DNA from: Phenylobacterium montanum | GTDB lineage: Bacteria; Pseudomonadota; Alphaproteobacteria; Caulobacterales; Caulobacteraceae | Length of the DNA stretch: 64,000 bases | Reading direction: 5' to 3' | NCBI RefSeq assembly: GCF_018135625.1 | Contig: NZ_CP073078.1 | Location: forward strand, 2,326,501 to 2,390,500 | The notes under the pieces: generated by a model | The model's database searches: none | What the model was told of the DNA's origin: nothing | The model's input: only the letters and a program-made list of their open reading frames with translations | Shown: piece by piece, positions 1 to 9,668 of the stretch | Numbering within the stretch: the stretch's first letter is position 1 | Layout of the letters: each line of letters begins with the position of its first letter | Made by a program: the position numbers and the translations under genes

Positions 1-2
1 GT

Positions 3-1103
3 TGCCTCCCCCTCCCCCGCATTGGAACGGTGCTGCTCGTCGGCGGACATGCCGACAAAGGCGTCCTCTCGGGCGGTGGTTCAGCGCAGGTGGCCCCCAA
101 AGGCGGGATCGCCTACCGTGAGAAGGTGGGTACAGGTCTCGTCGCCGACGCGAGCGAGATGATCTATACACCGTCGGTACCGCTTGAGGCCTTCACGGCT
201 GAAATGCCGGGACTTCGCTTCGCTTTCGACGACGGAAGCGACATCGCCCGTGTCACCACGGCCGCGCAGGCGGCTGATTTCGCGATCGTCTTTGCGGTCA
301 AGCCATCTGCCGAAGCCCTCGACAGTCCTGACCTTGATCTTCCCTTTGGCCAGAACGACCTCATCGCCGCGGTCGCGGCGGCGAACCGTCGCACGACGGT
401 GGTGTTGGAGACAGGCAACGCGGTGCTCATGCCGTGGCTTGATCAGGTCCGCTCCGTCGTCGCCGCGTGGTTCCCGGGTCAGCGAGGGGCGCAAGCGCTG
501 GCCGCGATCGTATCCGGCCGGGTTTCGCCGTCTGGGCGAACGCCGATCAGCTGGCCGGCCTCGCTCGGCGAATTGCCGCGGCCCGTGCTACCGGGTTGGA
601 GTCCGGACGTCGGGGTCGATCTCGCGGTCGGAAAGCGGCCCCAACCGTTCGATATCCACTATACTGAAGGATCGGACGTCGGATACCGATGGTACGAAAG
701 AAGTAATCGCAAACCACTTTTCCCGTTCGGGCATGGGCTTACTTATTCGAAGTTCCGTTACTCGGACCTGGCCGTTGAGACAGACCGCGGCCGACTTCAG
801 GTCAGCGTGACAATAGAGAATCGTGGCCGACGGTCGGCAACGGAGGTTCCACAGGTCTACGCGGCCGCCCCAGGTCGCACGCATCGGCTGGTGGGCTGGG
901 AGCGCGTCACGCTCGCCCCAGGCCAAAAGCGAAAGGCTCGGATCAAGGCTGACGGCCGCGTCCTCGCTTCGCGGTTCAAAGGTAAATGGCAGCTAATCCC
1001 AGGCGACTATGGAATATTTGTGGGGCCGTCCGCAGGTATGCCTCTGTTGGCGAGCGTGCTCAAAGCTCACGATGCTGCCAAGCTGGCCTTGCTTCAACGG
1101 TAG
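3..1103 (+). CDS. Glycoside hydrolase family 3 beta-glycosidase, C-terminal part (5' end outside window)
   Basis: The reading frame is open to the window edge, and the residues before the first GTG (position 30) already match the family (IGTVLLVGGHAD), so the gene starts upstream. What remains is the GH3 C-terminal alpha/beta sandwich (GVLSGGGSA loop, VVLETGNAVLMPW, then a WFPGQRGAQALA stretch), the FPFGHGLTYSKF motif at about residue 235 of the visible part, and a fibronectin-III-like C-terminal domain. The N-terminal barrel with the nucleophilic Asp is not in view. GH3 enzymes with this layout remove terminal beta-linked glucose or xylose from oligosaccharides. The TBDR downstream and the esterase at 4334 suggest a glycan-use locus. 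The exact substrate cannot be read from this fragment. Confidence 0.9.
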   Translation, partial: CLPLPRIGTVLLVGGHADKGVLSGGGSAQVAPKGGIAYREKVGTGLVADASEMIYTPSVPLEAFTAEMPGLRFAFDDGSDIARVTTAAQAADFAIVFAVKPSAEALDSPDLDLPFGQNDLIAAVAAANRRTTVVLETGNAVLMPWLDQVRSVVAAWFPGQRGAQALAAIVSGRVSPSGRTPISWPASLGELPRPVLPGWSPDVGVDLAVGKRPQPFDIHYTEGSDVGYRWYERSNRKPLFPFGHGLTYSKFRYSDLAVETDRGRLQVSVTIENRGRRSATEVPQVYAAAPGRTHRLVGWERVTLAPGQKRKARIKADGRVLASRFKGKWQLIPGDYGIFVGPSAGMPLLASVLKAHDAAKLALLQR

Positions 1104-1335
1104 TCCCCAGAGCCGCATCGAGGAGCTCTTGCCCTGGGCTTACGCGCCCAAGGCCGCCGCCGACGCGGGCCCGACCTAAACCTCGCCAACACCAGCCGCT
1201 CCGTGTGCTTGCGGCGCCGCTTACGGCGAGGCCACGCGACCTGGCTAGCAAGCTGATTTCGCTCGTCTGAATTGGACAATGTGGTGCGCACTCATCCGCT
1301 CCAGGTTGACACCACCGGCATATTGGGTTTTATCG

Positions 1336-1351
1336 ATGTGCACGTGCACAT
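1336..1351. promoter_or_regulatory. 16-bp perfect palindrome, LacI-type operator candidate
   Basis: The sequence ATGTGCACGTGCACAT is a perfect 16-bp palindrome with a central CG step, lying 42 bp before the TBDR start codon. LacI-family operators are even palindromes with a central CG, so this is a plausible carbohydrate-responsive repressor site. No LacI-family gene is visible in the window. Confidence 0.45.
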
Positions 1352-1393
1352 TTTTGGTCGCAGCGTCGCAAACGGCGCGCACGGGGAGGAATC

Positions 1394-3649
1394 ATGGAAT
1401 TGAATTCGCAAGCGCGGGGGCTGACGCGAGCCGCCCTCTGGGGTCAGACTAGCATTGTCGCTTTGGCGATGGCCACTTGCGCTGGCTATGCGACTGGCGC
1501 GAACGCGCAGGCCGCCCCAAAAAGCGAAGCAACTCAGCTTGGCGAAATCGTGGTGACGGCCCAGCGCCGCTCGGAGTCGATCCTAAAAACGCCCGTTTCT
1601 ATTACTGCGGTTACGGGAGAGGCTTTGCGCGCATCCGGCGCGAATACGGCGAGCCAGCTTGGCGATTTGGTTCCCAATCTTCAGATCACCAAGAGCGTCA
1701 GCCTGCAGATCTCCATACGTGGGGTCTCGAACGAGAACTCACTGCAATCGGGCGATCCGTCGGCCGCGTTCAACGTGGATGGCGTGTACATCGCACGGCC
1801 CCAGGCGCAGGGGGCCAAGTTCTTCGATCTTGAGCGCATCGAAGTCCTCCGCGGGCCTCAGGGAACGCTCTATGGACGGAACGCAACCGGCGGCGCGATC
1901 AATCTGATTCCCAATAAGCCTGTCGATCACCTCGAAGCTTCTGCGTCGGCGGAGATTGGTAATTTCAACACGTTTCGGACAACGGCCGTCATCAATGCCC
2001 CGGTCAACGACTTCCTGGACCTACGCGCCGCGTTCGCGTCGAACAAACACGACAGCTATCTTGTCGCAGGTCCCGCCACCATCACGGGCCACAACAGCAG
2101 GCTAGGTAGCGACGAAGACGACGTGGAGGCCCGCCTTCAAGCGCTAATCAAGTTCTCTCCGGGCGTTACGCTCCGCATCAGCGTGGACGGCGCGAACGAC
2201 ACGGCGTTGCCACCCATGCAGGTGCCTGTGACCAACTTTTTCCAGGGTGTGAACCCCATATTCGGGCCCGGCACCTGGTTCGATTCAAGTTCAAAGGCTC
2301 AGCGGACCGTCAATTGGGATCCGAGTTTCACAGGGCGCAACAGCGCGCGCGATCGCGGAACCCTTGCCGAGTTCAATGCAGATCTCGGATTTGCTGCGCT
2401 TACCTATCTTGGAGCATATCGAAGCTTCAAGTATTACAAAGACGAGCCCGTCTATTTCCTCAGCTTGGGTGAGGCAAATCGGGGCCAGCTGTTCAACAAT
2501 AACGAGAGCTCGCACGAGCTACGGCTCGCGTCGAAGCCCGGTCGCCGCTTGACGTGGGTCGCAGGCCTCTATCGTTTCCAAGAACACTCAACGGGCGTCA
2601 CGGAATTCTTACCGCCGTTGCCATTGCCGCTAACGTCGCCGCCGTACAACTACCGGCTATTCTACGCAAACGCGAAAGCGGATTCTACGGCTGTATTCGG
2701 TCAGGCAACGTTTTCTCTCACTGATTCCCTGCGCGTGACCGGCGGCCTGCGTTACACTAAGGATGGAAAATCGTCAAATTCTCCGACGACGAGCCAAGTG
2801 GGGCCGATTTACAATCCCACAACCGACATCTCTGTGGCAAATATCGCGTCGAAATCATACAGCAAAGTAAACTGGAAGGCGGGTCTGGAGTACGACGTGG
2901 CGCCCGGCGTGATGCTGTATGGGGACGTGTCTACGGGGTACAAAGCGGGCGGGTACAACTCCGGATGTCTCGCGACGACACCAGGTTGTAATAATGTGCA
3001 AACAGAAAGCGCTCTGTTCTACGCACCTGAGGAGCTCACCGCCTACGAGGCCGGCGCGAAGGGCCGGTTCTTCGATAATAAGGTGCGGGCGTCGCTGACG
3101 GGGTTTTACTACGACTACAGGAATATGCAACTCCAAGGCATTTCTCCAGCGACTGCGCAAGTGACGACCACCAACGCTGCCACCGCCACCATCTATGGCG
3201 CAGAACTCGAAGGCGTCTGGGCGCCTACGCGAGTAGACAAAATCGACTTCGCGCTCACTCTGCTTCACGCCAAATATGACAGTTACCAGATCAACGCTTT
3301 GACCAATTGGGCCGGCTTCGATCTCGACCGATCCCCATCTTACTCGATTATGGTCGGATACAATCACACATTCGACCTGCCAAACGGCGCCGACGTTGTT
3401 GCGGGCATCGACACCCGGGCCAATGCCTCCTCGATCATAAGCAACTTCAATGCTGCTGTGCAGTACAAAATGCCATCATACACCCGGACGAACGTTGTTC
3501 TAACCTACAATTCTCCCGAGCACCAGTGGTACGTGCAGGGATACGCCAACAACCTGGAGGACAATGTTCGGCCGGGCGGCATCGTTCTTGGCGCAGCATT
3601 TCTGTCCGACCCGCGCACCTACGGGATACGCGTTGGAGCCAAGTTCTAA
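1394..3649 (+). CDS. TonB-dependent outer-membrane receptor
   Basis: A 751-residue TBDR. It starts with a signal peptide (about residues 1-39, ending GANAQA), then a LGEIVVTAQRRSES segment that begins the plug domain, with RGPQGTLYGRNATGG at about residue 150, and a 22-strand barrel ending in the aromatic residue Phe, as is usual for outer-membrane barrels. The ATG is preceded by GGGGAGGAATC. Such receptors import scarce or large ligands using TonB energy. The neighbours (GH3 enzyme, SGNH esterase) and the upstream palindrome suggest a plant-derived oligosaccharide ligand. That is inference, as the ligand is not encoded in any motif. No FecI/FecR pair or N-terminal signalling domain is present. 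Confidence 0.95.
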   Translation: MELNSQARGLTRAALWGQTSIVALAMATCAGYATGANAQAAPKSEATQLGEIVVTAQRRSESILKTPVSITAVTGEALRASGANTASQLGDLVPNLQITKSVSLQISIRGVSNENSLQSGDPSAAFNVDGVYIARPQAQGAKFFDLERIEVLRGPQGTLYGRNATGGAINLIPNKPVDHLEASASAEIGNFNTFRTTAVINAPVNDFLDLRAAFASNKHDSYLVAGPATITGHNSRLGSDEDDVEARLQALIKFSPGVTLRISVDGANDTALPPMQVPVTNFFQGVNPIFGPGTWFDSSSKAQRTVNWDPSFTGRNSARDRGTLAEFNADLGFAALTYLGAYRSFKYYKDEPVYFLSLGEANRGQLFNNNESSHELRLASKPGRRLTWVAGLYRFQEHSTGVTEFLPPLPLPLTSPPYNYRLFYANAKADSTAVFGQATFSLTDSLRVTGGLRYTKDGKSSNSPTTSQVGPIYNPTTDISVANIASKSYSKVNWKAGLEYDVAPGVMLYGDVSTGYKAGGYNSGCLATTPGCNNVQTESALFYAPEELTAYEAGAKGRFFDNKVRASLTGFYYDYRNMQLQGISPATAQVTTTNAATATIYGAELEGVWAPTRVDKIDFALTLLHAKYDSYQINALTNWAGFDLDRSPSYSIMVGYNHTFDLPNGADVVAGIDTRANASSIISNFNAAVQYKMPSYTRTNVVLTYNSPEHQWYVQGYANNLEDNVRPGGIVLGAAFLSDPRTYGIRVGAKF

Positions 3650-3902
3650 TCATGATGCAGTCGTCCCGGAGTCCTGAGCATGGCCTTCCTAGCGGCGTTG
3701 GCCGTGACTGGGGTGTCTGGTCAGGCGCCGGGATCGACGCCAGCGGTGGGGCCGGTCGCAGAGGGTCTTCGCTGTCGTGTTCGAACATGCCCATAAAGCT
3801 GGTGGCTGCCGCAACGGTTCCGATCGGGCTCCGACTAGAGCGATGTCCATTCAAGCTGGATCACCGTCGGGCGAGGCGAGTACGCGTTTCCAGAGATCCA
3901 TC

Positions 3903-4198
3903 ATGCAGAATTGGATTCTGGTCGTCGATGACGACTTCTTAGTCAGGCTCACCACTCCGAAATCCTTGAGGACGCTGGCTTCGCAGTAATTGAGGCATGC
4001 GACGTTGCAAGCGCGCCGGATGTACTGAAAGACAAATCCGGCATTTGCCTTATCTTCACTGACATGAACATGCTGGCCAAACTAGATGGGGCCGATCTTG
4101 TGAGATTTTTGCAAAGGCACTACCAGAACACTCGGGTAATCTTGATGTCTGGGAACATCAAAAAGTCCTGTTCAGCCGAAATGCCTTTTCTTAAATAG
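3903..4198 (+). pseudogene. Receiver-domain (CheY-like) protein, frameshifted and truncated
   Basis: The frame from ATG 3903 reads MQNWILVVDDDFLVR, the beta1 and acidic pocket of a receiver. After about position 3950 the homology moves to another frame: SEILEDAGFAVIEACDVA, then FTDMNM (phospho-acceptor Asp region) and VILMSGN. A one-base indel near 3945-3952 explains this. The second frame stops at 4198 just after MPFLK, before the usual Lys-Pro and last helix, so the gene is also truncated. It resembles the intact single-domain regulator at 20977-21429, which also neighbours a TBDR. An apparent earlier start at 3777 adds unrelated residues and is not used. It is probably not functional. Confidence 0.75.
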
Positions 4199-4333
4199 CC
4201 GTTTGGTTCTCACACCTCGTAGAGCTCGCTCGGACAGAATTGGGAGCTCTTATATGAGAGAGGGGCCGCGAACGTTCCTGACCGGCTGAGCGGTTCGATG
4301 AGCTCGGATTGCACAAGATAAGGAGGAAAGCAG

Positions 4334-5239
4334 ATGAGAGCGCTGGTGGCGTCGATCCTCGCGAGCGTGACCATCGGAGTTGGGGCCGCCGCAGGTCAGA
4401 CAGTCGCCCCATTGGGCATGGTCGAAAATCCATGTGTCGCGCCTGTGCCGATCCCCCCCAGATTGGGGGAAATGATGAGCCGAATGCTGGAGCCAGCTCA
4501 GCCCTTGGATCCGGCGTTCCCGGCGGCGCTCGCGGCTAGCCCCGAGATGGTGGAATATCAAAAGCAGGACGCTGAGCGGGCTAAGCGCGATTGGCCCAAC
4601 CTGTGTCGCTACGCAGAGGATGATGCAATGGTACGAGCATCCGCTCGCCCGATCGACGTCGTCTTCCTAGGTGATTCCATAACTGAGATTTGGTCGAGTG
4701 CAGACCCTCGCTTTTTTTCCAACGGAATTGTGAACCGCGGCATCGGCGGGCAGACGAGCTCGCAGATGTTGCTGCGGTTTCACGCCGATGTCGTTTCTCT
4801 CAAGCCGAAGATCGTTCACATCCTTGCAGGCACCAACGACATCGCTGGGAACACTGGGCCGACGAGCGTTCAGAACTACGAGAACAATATCACGGCAATG
4901 GTTGAAATGGCGCGAGCGAATGGAATACGCGTGGTCATCGGCAGCATTCCGCCAGCCGCGGCGTTTGCTTGGCGGCCCTCCGTTCAGCCGCGACCCCGCA
5001 TCGCAGAATTGAACGCCTGGCTTGCACGATTTGCCAGACAAAATCGGATCACCTTCATTGATTATCATGCCGTTCTGACTGAACCTGACGGTTCCATGCT
5101 ATCCAAACTGACGAATGACGGTGTTCATCCCAACAGGGATGGATATGCGCGGATGAAGCCAATTCTGCTCCAGGCGCTCACGACGCTGCATCGTAGCCAG
5201 CACACGGAGCGACCTCGGCACCACGCGCGTCGGCCTTGA
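4334..5239 (+). CDS. Secreted SGNH/GDSL-family esterase
   Basis: A 301-residue protein with an N-terminal signal peptide (about residues 1-21) and the full SGNH block set: block I FLGDSITEIW with Ser115, block II Gly139 in NRGIGGQ, block III Asn168 in AGTNDI, and block V Asp262 and His265 in NDGVHPNRDG. The start has a clear Shine-Dalgarno (AAGGAGGA) 6 bases before the ATG. SGNH hydrolases cleave O-acyl esters. In glycan loci they often deacetylate xylan, pectin or other sugars. The position downstream of a GH3 enzyme and a TBDR supports carbohydrate esterase activity in the periplasm. The exact ester is unknown. Confidence 0.88.
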   Translation: MRALVASILASVTIGVGAAAGQTVAPLGMVENPCVAPVPIPPRLGEMMSRMLEPAQPLDPAFPAALAASPEMVEYQKQDAERAKRDWPNLCRYAEDDAMVRASARPIDVVFLGDSITEIWSSADPRFFSNGIVNRGIGGQTSSQMLLRFHADVVSLKPKIVHILAGTNDIAGNTGPTSVQNYENNITAMVEMARANGIRVVIGSIPPAAAFAWRPSVQPRPRIAELNAWLARFARQNRITFIDYHAVLTEPDGSMLSKLTNDGVHPNRDGYARMKPILLQALTTLHRSQHTERPRHHARRP

Positions 5240-5540
5240 TTACCTTCAATCTTATCTTGCCGTTCGGCAGTTACCCCATAGGGCCTCGGGGCGAGGTGAT
5301 AGGTGCGAGCGACTATAGCGGGGGCGACGACGAGGCTTGAGCAGTCGCAGGCTTCAGAACGCTCCAGGCTCCATTGCCAAAATAGCTATGCTGCCGAGAC
5401 TTGCAGGTGCGGGATGGGCGTCGCGCAAGCTATTGAACTAAGACAGCTTTTCTAGCATCACGTTTTGGCGCCGGTGTTACTGAAAGACCATCTGTGCGCC
5501 CATGGCTTTCTCGCCTGGGTATCGGTTGCGGAACCGGTGG
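5240..5540. other. Intergenic stretch between convergent genes, nothing recognised
   Basis: About 300 bases between the esterase and the convergent MFS gene. No gene, convincing hairpin or repeat was seen. The short plus-strand frames here run into the MFS gene and look like chance openings. Confidence 0.4.
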
Positions 5541-7007
5541 TCAGACCGTGGTCGGTTCGCGAATGGGCGCTGCTTCGAGGCCGGCGGGGTCGGCGCCTAC
5601 GTGTTCGGTCGGTGTACGGACCGGGGCCAGCATCAGCGACCCAATCAGCAGCAGGCCCGCCAGGGGCACGTAGCCCATCTGCTGCGAATGGAAGCCGAGC
5701 GTCGCGGCGCCCACCAGCATCGGGGCCAGCCAGGCGGTGGCGCGTCCTGAAAGCGCGAACAGGCCGAAGAAGGCAGTAGTTCGGCCGGGCGGGGCCAGCT
5801 CAGCCATGAAGGTGCGGCTGGACGCCAGCGCGGAGACGGAAAAGACGCCGACCCCGAAATCGCAGGCGATGAACAGCCACTCGGGCCAGGTGTTGAAGAG
5901 GGGCAGCGGCCAGGGGCGGCCGTTGAGGGCCGGGTCATAGGCCATGAAGAAGATGTGATCCTTGCCGACGCCGATCTCACCGATGATGCAGAGAAGGCAC
6001 CCGGAGAGGGTGAAGAGCAGCGAGCGCTTGCAACCCAGCCAAGGGTCCAGCCAGCCGGCCACCAGGCCGCCGACGGCGGCGAAGACGCTGCCAGCGATGC
6101 CCTCGACCAGGAGCTGGGTCGGGCCCCAACCCAGGACGCCCGCGGCGAAGACGCCGGTGAAGGCGAAGACGCCGCCCATGGCGTCCATGAAGATCATCCG
6201 GGCGATGAGGAATTTCCTCGCCTCGCGCGCTTCCTTGAGCAGGGTCAGCATGCCGCGCAGGTCGGCCAGGCCCTGGCGGATGGCCTGCCGCGTGGTCAGC
6301 GAACTGGCCGGAGCGTCCCGAGTGAAGAGCATCAGGGGGATGAGGCTTAGCACCATCATCACCGCGCAGAGCGGTCCGGTGAAGCGTTCCGGCTCGTGAC
6401 GGGCGGCGTTGAGACCAAGCAGAGGCTTGTCGGGGACGAAGGGCAGGTGGACGGCGCCTGGCAGGACGAAGGCCCACAGCACGATGATCATCAGGACGAC
6501 CGCCGCGCCGTTGCCCAAGGTCAGCGATAGGCCCGAGGCGCGGGCCCATTCGTCGCGCCGCGCCGCATGCACCAGCAGCGAGTTGTGGACCACTTCCGCC
6601 AGGGTGAAGGTGACCCCGACGATGGCGAGGATGGTGGCGGTCGCGGTGATATCCAGGCCGCCGGGCCTGGCCAGCCACAGGAGGGCCCCCAGGGGTACGG
6701 ACAGCAGCGAGGCCCACACCAACAGGTGCTTGCGGCGGCCGACGTGATCGATGGTCGTACCAAGAAGGGGCGCCATGAGGGCGGCGGCGAGGCCCGCTCC
6801 CTGTCCGAGGTTCGCGATGATCGCCTGGCCTTTGACCGGATCGCTGACCAGCACCGACGCCAGGTAGGGCACGAAGATGTAGATAGCGATCAGGATGGTA
6901 TAGGAACTGCGCCCGGATTCCACGAAGGCCCAGCTGACGGCGCTTTTGGACAGTGGTGGGTGGCGTCGATCGGCCGGTGCGCCAAGATCAGCCGGGGCGC
7001 GTTGCAT
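5541..7007 (-). CDS. Major facilitator superfamily transporter, UMF1/Atg22-like
   Basis: An inner-membrane carrier of about 488 residues. It opens with SWAFVESGRSSYTILIAIYIF, typical of UMF1/Atg22-like MFS proteins, and has about 12 hydrophobic segments, a long cytoplasmic loop around residues 225-265 (KEAREARKF), and the MFS signature GTTIDHVGRRK between helices 2 and 3. The ATG at 7007 is chosen over the TTG at 7010 because GAGGGA lies 6 bases upstream. It is the last gene of a minus-strand run with the MFS gene at 7050 and the aminotransferase at 8303. The substrate is unknown. Given the operon, an amino or hydroxy acid is a reasonable guess. Confidence 0.82.
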   Translation of the reverse strand: MQRAPADLGAPADRRHPPLSKSAVSWAFVESGRSSYTILIAIYIFVPYLASVLVSDPVKGQAIIANLGQGAGLAAALMAPLLGTTIDHVGRRKHLLVWASLLSVPLGALLWLARPGGLDITATATILAIVGVTFTLAEVVHNSLLVHAARRDEWARASGLSLTLGNGAAVVLMIIVLWAFVLPGAVHLPFVPDKPLLGLNAARHEPERFTGPLCAVMMVLSLIPLMLFTRDAPASSLTTRQAIRQGLADLRGMLTLLKEAREARKFLIARMIFMDAMGGVFAFTGVFAAGVLGWGPTQLLVEGIAGSVFAAVGGLVAGWLDPWLGCKRSLLFTLSGCLLCIIGEIGVGKDHIFFMAYDPALNGRPWPLPLFNTWPEWLFIACDFGVGVFSVSALASSRTFMAELAPPGRTTAFFGLFALSGRATAWLAPMLVGAATLGFHSQQMGYVPLAGLLLIGSLMLAPVRTPTEHVGADPAGLEAAPIREPTTV

Positions 7008-7049
7008 CAAATTTCCCTCGGATGCCGGTTGAGCATGGCGCGGACGCGG

Positions 7050-8270
7050 CTAGCCCGCGCGCCGGGAGACGGCGGAGACCACTACCGCCACGGCCGCCAG
7101 AGTGAACAGGACGGCGGTGGCAATGAGGGCGGGACCGATGTTTCTCTCGGTGGCGAAGGCCCCGGCGACGAAGGGGCCAAGGCTGCTGCCCAACAAGGCG
7201 GCCGCGGGGCTGTACATCGGCGCATGACGCGCCGGATCGGCGGCGAGCAGCAGGGGAAGCGCCAGAACCAGCGCTACGACCCAGATCAAGCCTAGCGCCA
7301 TGGTGGCGGCCAGGAACACGCCCTGGGAAGGCAGCCATGCAAAGGCCGTGATAACCACAAGGAAGGCGATGGCCGTGGTCATCAGGCCCGCCACTGGTTT
7401 GATCCGGTGGCCGATGCCAACCATCAGGGCGGCCCCGATCACCTGCACGGCGAGGGAGGCGGCGATGCCCAAGGAGATAAGGCCTTCAGCGATGTGATGG
7501 GTGCGAGCAATGGGTTCGACATAGACCCACAGGCCAACGATGCCCGCCATCATAAGGACGATGGCGGCCAGGCCCGACATGCTGGAGAGCTGGAGGCTTG
7601 TGGCGTTCCGAACCTCCGGCGGCAACTCCGGCAACTGGCGCGGAACCAGCAGCAGCAGCGGGAGGGCAAGGGCGGCCGCTCCGCCGATGATCCAAAGGCC
7701 ACTATTGGCCCCAAGCGAGGGGCCGACGGTGATCGGAATGAGTGCTGCCACAGAGCCCTGGCTGACCGCTTGAGAGCCTAGGAAGATGGCGTTGATCCGG
7801 CTGGCGTCCTGGCGCCGCGTGATCAGGCCGGTGGCCAGCCAGACCAACACCCCGCCGGCCACACCGCACAGCGCTCGGCTTAGGACGAAGGCCAGGCCAC
7901 TGGCGAACAGGCCGGCGCCGTTGCCCAGCGCCAGCAGGAGGGCGCCCCCCAGCCCCCAAAGCCGCAGCCTCTGATGGGGAATCCGGGCCGCCATCCATGC
8001 CGACACGGCCCCCAGGGCCAAAGTTTCGACCATAGCGGCCTGCCCCATCGCCGGGAGCGAGAGCCGTCCGGCCCTCTGCAGGGCGCCCAGGACGACGGGC
8101 TGGATTCCCAGTAACAGAAGGCCGATGCAACCCAGGGCGACGGTGGCTACGACGGCGGCGGTGGAAATCGGCGCAGTCGATTGCGGCGCCGCGAGACCAT
8201 CTGGCGTCATCATTTCCTGCACGATGCCAGACAAGGTCAAATCGGCCGCAAAATCTCTTTCGGGCGCCAT
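7050..8270 (-). CDS. Major facilitator superfamily transporter
   Basis: A 406-residue, very hydrophobic protein with about 12 predicted membrane segments. The frame is open upstream to 8492, but the added 74 residues are Arg-rich antisense of the aminotransferase. The ATG at 8270 is chosen because AAGAGG sits 6 bases before it and the MFS N-terminus follows. The helix pattern (LLLLGIQPVVLGAL, ALCGVAGGVLVWLATGLI) resembles MFS drug/sugar efflux carriers. It lies between the aminotransferase (33 bp upstream) and the second MFS gene (42 bp downstream), so the three are probably one transcript. The substrate is not known. Confidence 0.8.
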   Translation of the reverse strand: MAPERDFAADLTLSGIVQEMMTPDGLAAPQSTAPISTAAVVATVALGCIGLLLLGIQPVVLGALQRAGRLSLPAMGQAAMVETLALGAVSAWMAARIPHQRLRLWGLGGALLLALGNGAGLFASGLAFVLSRALCGVAGGVLVWLATGLITRRQDASRINAIFLGSQAVSQGSVAALIPITVGPSLGANSGLWIIGGAAALALPLLLLVPRQLPELPPEVRNATSLQLSSMSGLAAIVLMMAGIVGLWVYVEPIARTHHIAEGLISLGIAASLAVQVIGAALMVGIGHRIKPVAGLMTTAIAFLVVITAFAWLPSQGVFLAATMALGLIWVVALVLALPLLLAADPARHAPMYSPAAALLGSSLGPFVAGAFATERNIGPALIATAVLFTLAAVAVVVSAVSRRAG

Positions 8271-8302
8271 GTCCGCCTCTTTCCGTTGGCTGCCGCGTCG
8301 CC

Positions 8303-9580
8303 TCAGCGGTTGGCGGCTGCGGCGAGCAGCCGTTCGTTGGGGCCGAGCGTCAGCCGTGCAGCGTTCAGAGCAGCGAAGGCCTTGTCCGCCGCCTTGAGCG
8401 TGATCTCGATGTGCTCGTCGGTCATGGCGGTGTTGAGGAACATGTTGTGCCAGGGATGCAGGTAGACGCCTTCTTTCAGCATCTCCGCGCACCAGAAGAA
8501 GCCGGCGCGGAAATCGGGATCGTCCGTGAAGGTCATAAGCGGCATCGTCACCGGGCCGGACTGTTCGAAGCCGACGCCGTGGCGAGCAGCCACCTCATCC
8601 AGTCCAGTGCGCAGGCGATTGCCGGTTTCGGTGATGGTCTTGAGATAGCCGCCTTCCTTGATCCGCTCCATCACCACCAGACCGGCGGCCATGGGCGCTG
8701 ACGCAAACCAGAAGGAGCCGGTCACGAAGACGGATTCGATGCCGTACCGCGCCCGCGCGCCACCCAGGACTACCGAGATGCAGTGGCCGTTAGCGATCGC
8801 TTTGCCCCAGGCCGACAGGTCCGGCGGCGCGCCGAGGTCGTCCCAGATGCCGTCCGCAACAACGCGGAAGCCGCTGCGTACCTCGTCGGTGATCAGCATG
8901 GCGCCTGACGCATCGCAAATCGCCCGGGCGGCGCGAGCGTAATCGGCGGTCGGAAGCTGCTGCTTCAGGAAGGCATGCTGGTTGACGGGGGTGCCGATGA
9001 TGGCCGCCAGGTCATTTCCGGCTTCGGTCGCCGCCGCCCGCAGGCTCTCGACGTCGTTGTAGTCGAACCAGATCTGGTGGCCGCGCTCGGCCTCCGTCGT
9101 GCCGGCCGGAACGGGCGTGCACCATGGCGAAGTGCCGTGATAGGAGCCGTGGGCACGCAGGATCACTCTGCGGCCAGTGGCGGCGCGGGCGGCCATGACC
9201 GCGGCGGTGGTGGCGTCCGTGCCGTTCTTGCAGAACAACGCCCATTCGGCGTGCGACACTTGGTCGACCATGGCCTCGGCGAGGCGCACAAGATGGGGCG
9301 AGGGGCCGGTCATCACATCGCCGACCCGCAGTTGGGCGATGTAGGCGTCGTCGATCTCGCGGTCACCATAGCCGAAGAGGTTGGGCCCGAAGGCGCACAT
9401 GTAGTCGATGTAGCCGACGCCATCGACGTCCCAGATCATCGCACCCTCGGCGCGGGAGAAGAACTGCGGGTAAGCTTCGGGAAGCATCTGAGTCGACAGA
9501 TGTCCATACATGCCATTTGGCAGCACAGCCTTTGCGCGCGCGCGCCAGGCCCAATCCTGTGAATGTAGAGCGTCCGACAT
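8303..9580 (-). CDS. Class III PLP-dependent aminotransferase/aminomutase
   Basis: A 425-residue fold-type I PLP enzyme of the glutamate-1-semialdehyde aminomutase/class III aminotransferase group. Visible landmarks are FCKNGTDATTAA (phosphate-binding segment, about 116-127), HGSYHGT (about 144-150), Asp232 in TDEVRSGFR contacting the PLP nitrogen, and Lys260 in DLSAWGKAIANGH as the Schiff-base lysine. The ATG at 9580 follows GAGGAAGC, and an upstream in-frame start at 9595 lacks a ribosome site. It is divergent from an acid-sugar kinase and aldolase pair. A house-keeping hemL role is unlikely given this context. A catabolic amino-donor or beta-amino-acid substrate is inferred. Confidence 0.88.
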   Translation of the reverse strand: MSDALHSQDWAWRARAKAVLPNGMYGHLSTQMLPEAYPQFFSRAEGAMIWDVDGVGYIDYMCAFGPNLFGYGDREIDDAYIAQLRVGDVMTGPSPHLVRLAEAMVDQVSHAEWALFCKNGTDATTAAVMAARAATGRRVILRAHGSYHGTSPWCTPVPAGTTEAERGHQIWFDYNDVESLRAAATEAGNDLAAIIGTPVNQHAFLKQQLPTADYARAARAICDASGAMLITDEVRSGFRVVADGIWDDLGAPPDLSAWGKAIANGHCISVVLGGARARYGIESVFVTGSFWFASAPMAAGLVVMERIKEGGYLKTITETGNRLRTGLDEVAARHGVGFEQSGPVTMPLMTFTDDPDFRAGFFWCAEMLKEGVYLHPWHNMFLNTAMTDEHIEITLKAADKAFAALNAARLTLGPNERLLAAAANR

Positions 9581-9668
9581 GCTTCCTCGCCTCAAGGTGA
9601 GGGGTGACGCTAACAGCGCATCTCGCCCAGTTCAACCCGATATTCGGCAACTGTCTATTTTCAGGCGC

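Noticed and set aside
8271-8492. 74-residue N-terminal extension of the MFS protein
   Set aside because: Arg-rich antisense-like sequence over the aminotransferase end; the ATG at 8270 has a ribosome site.
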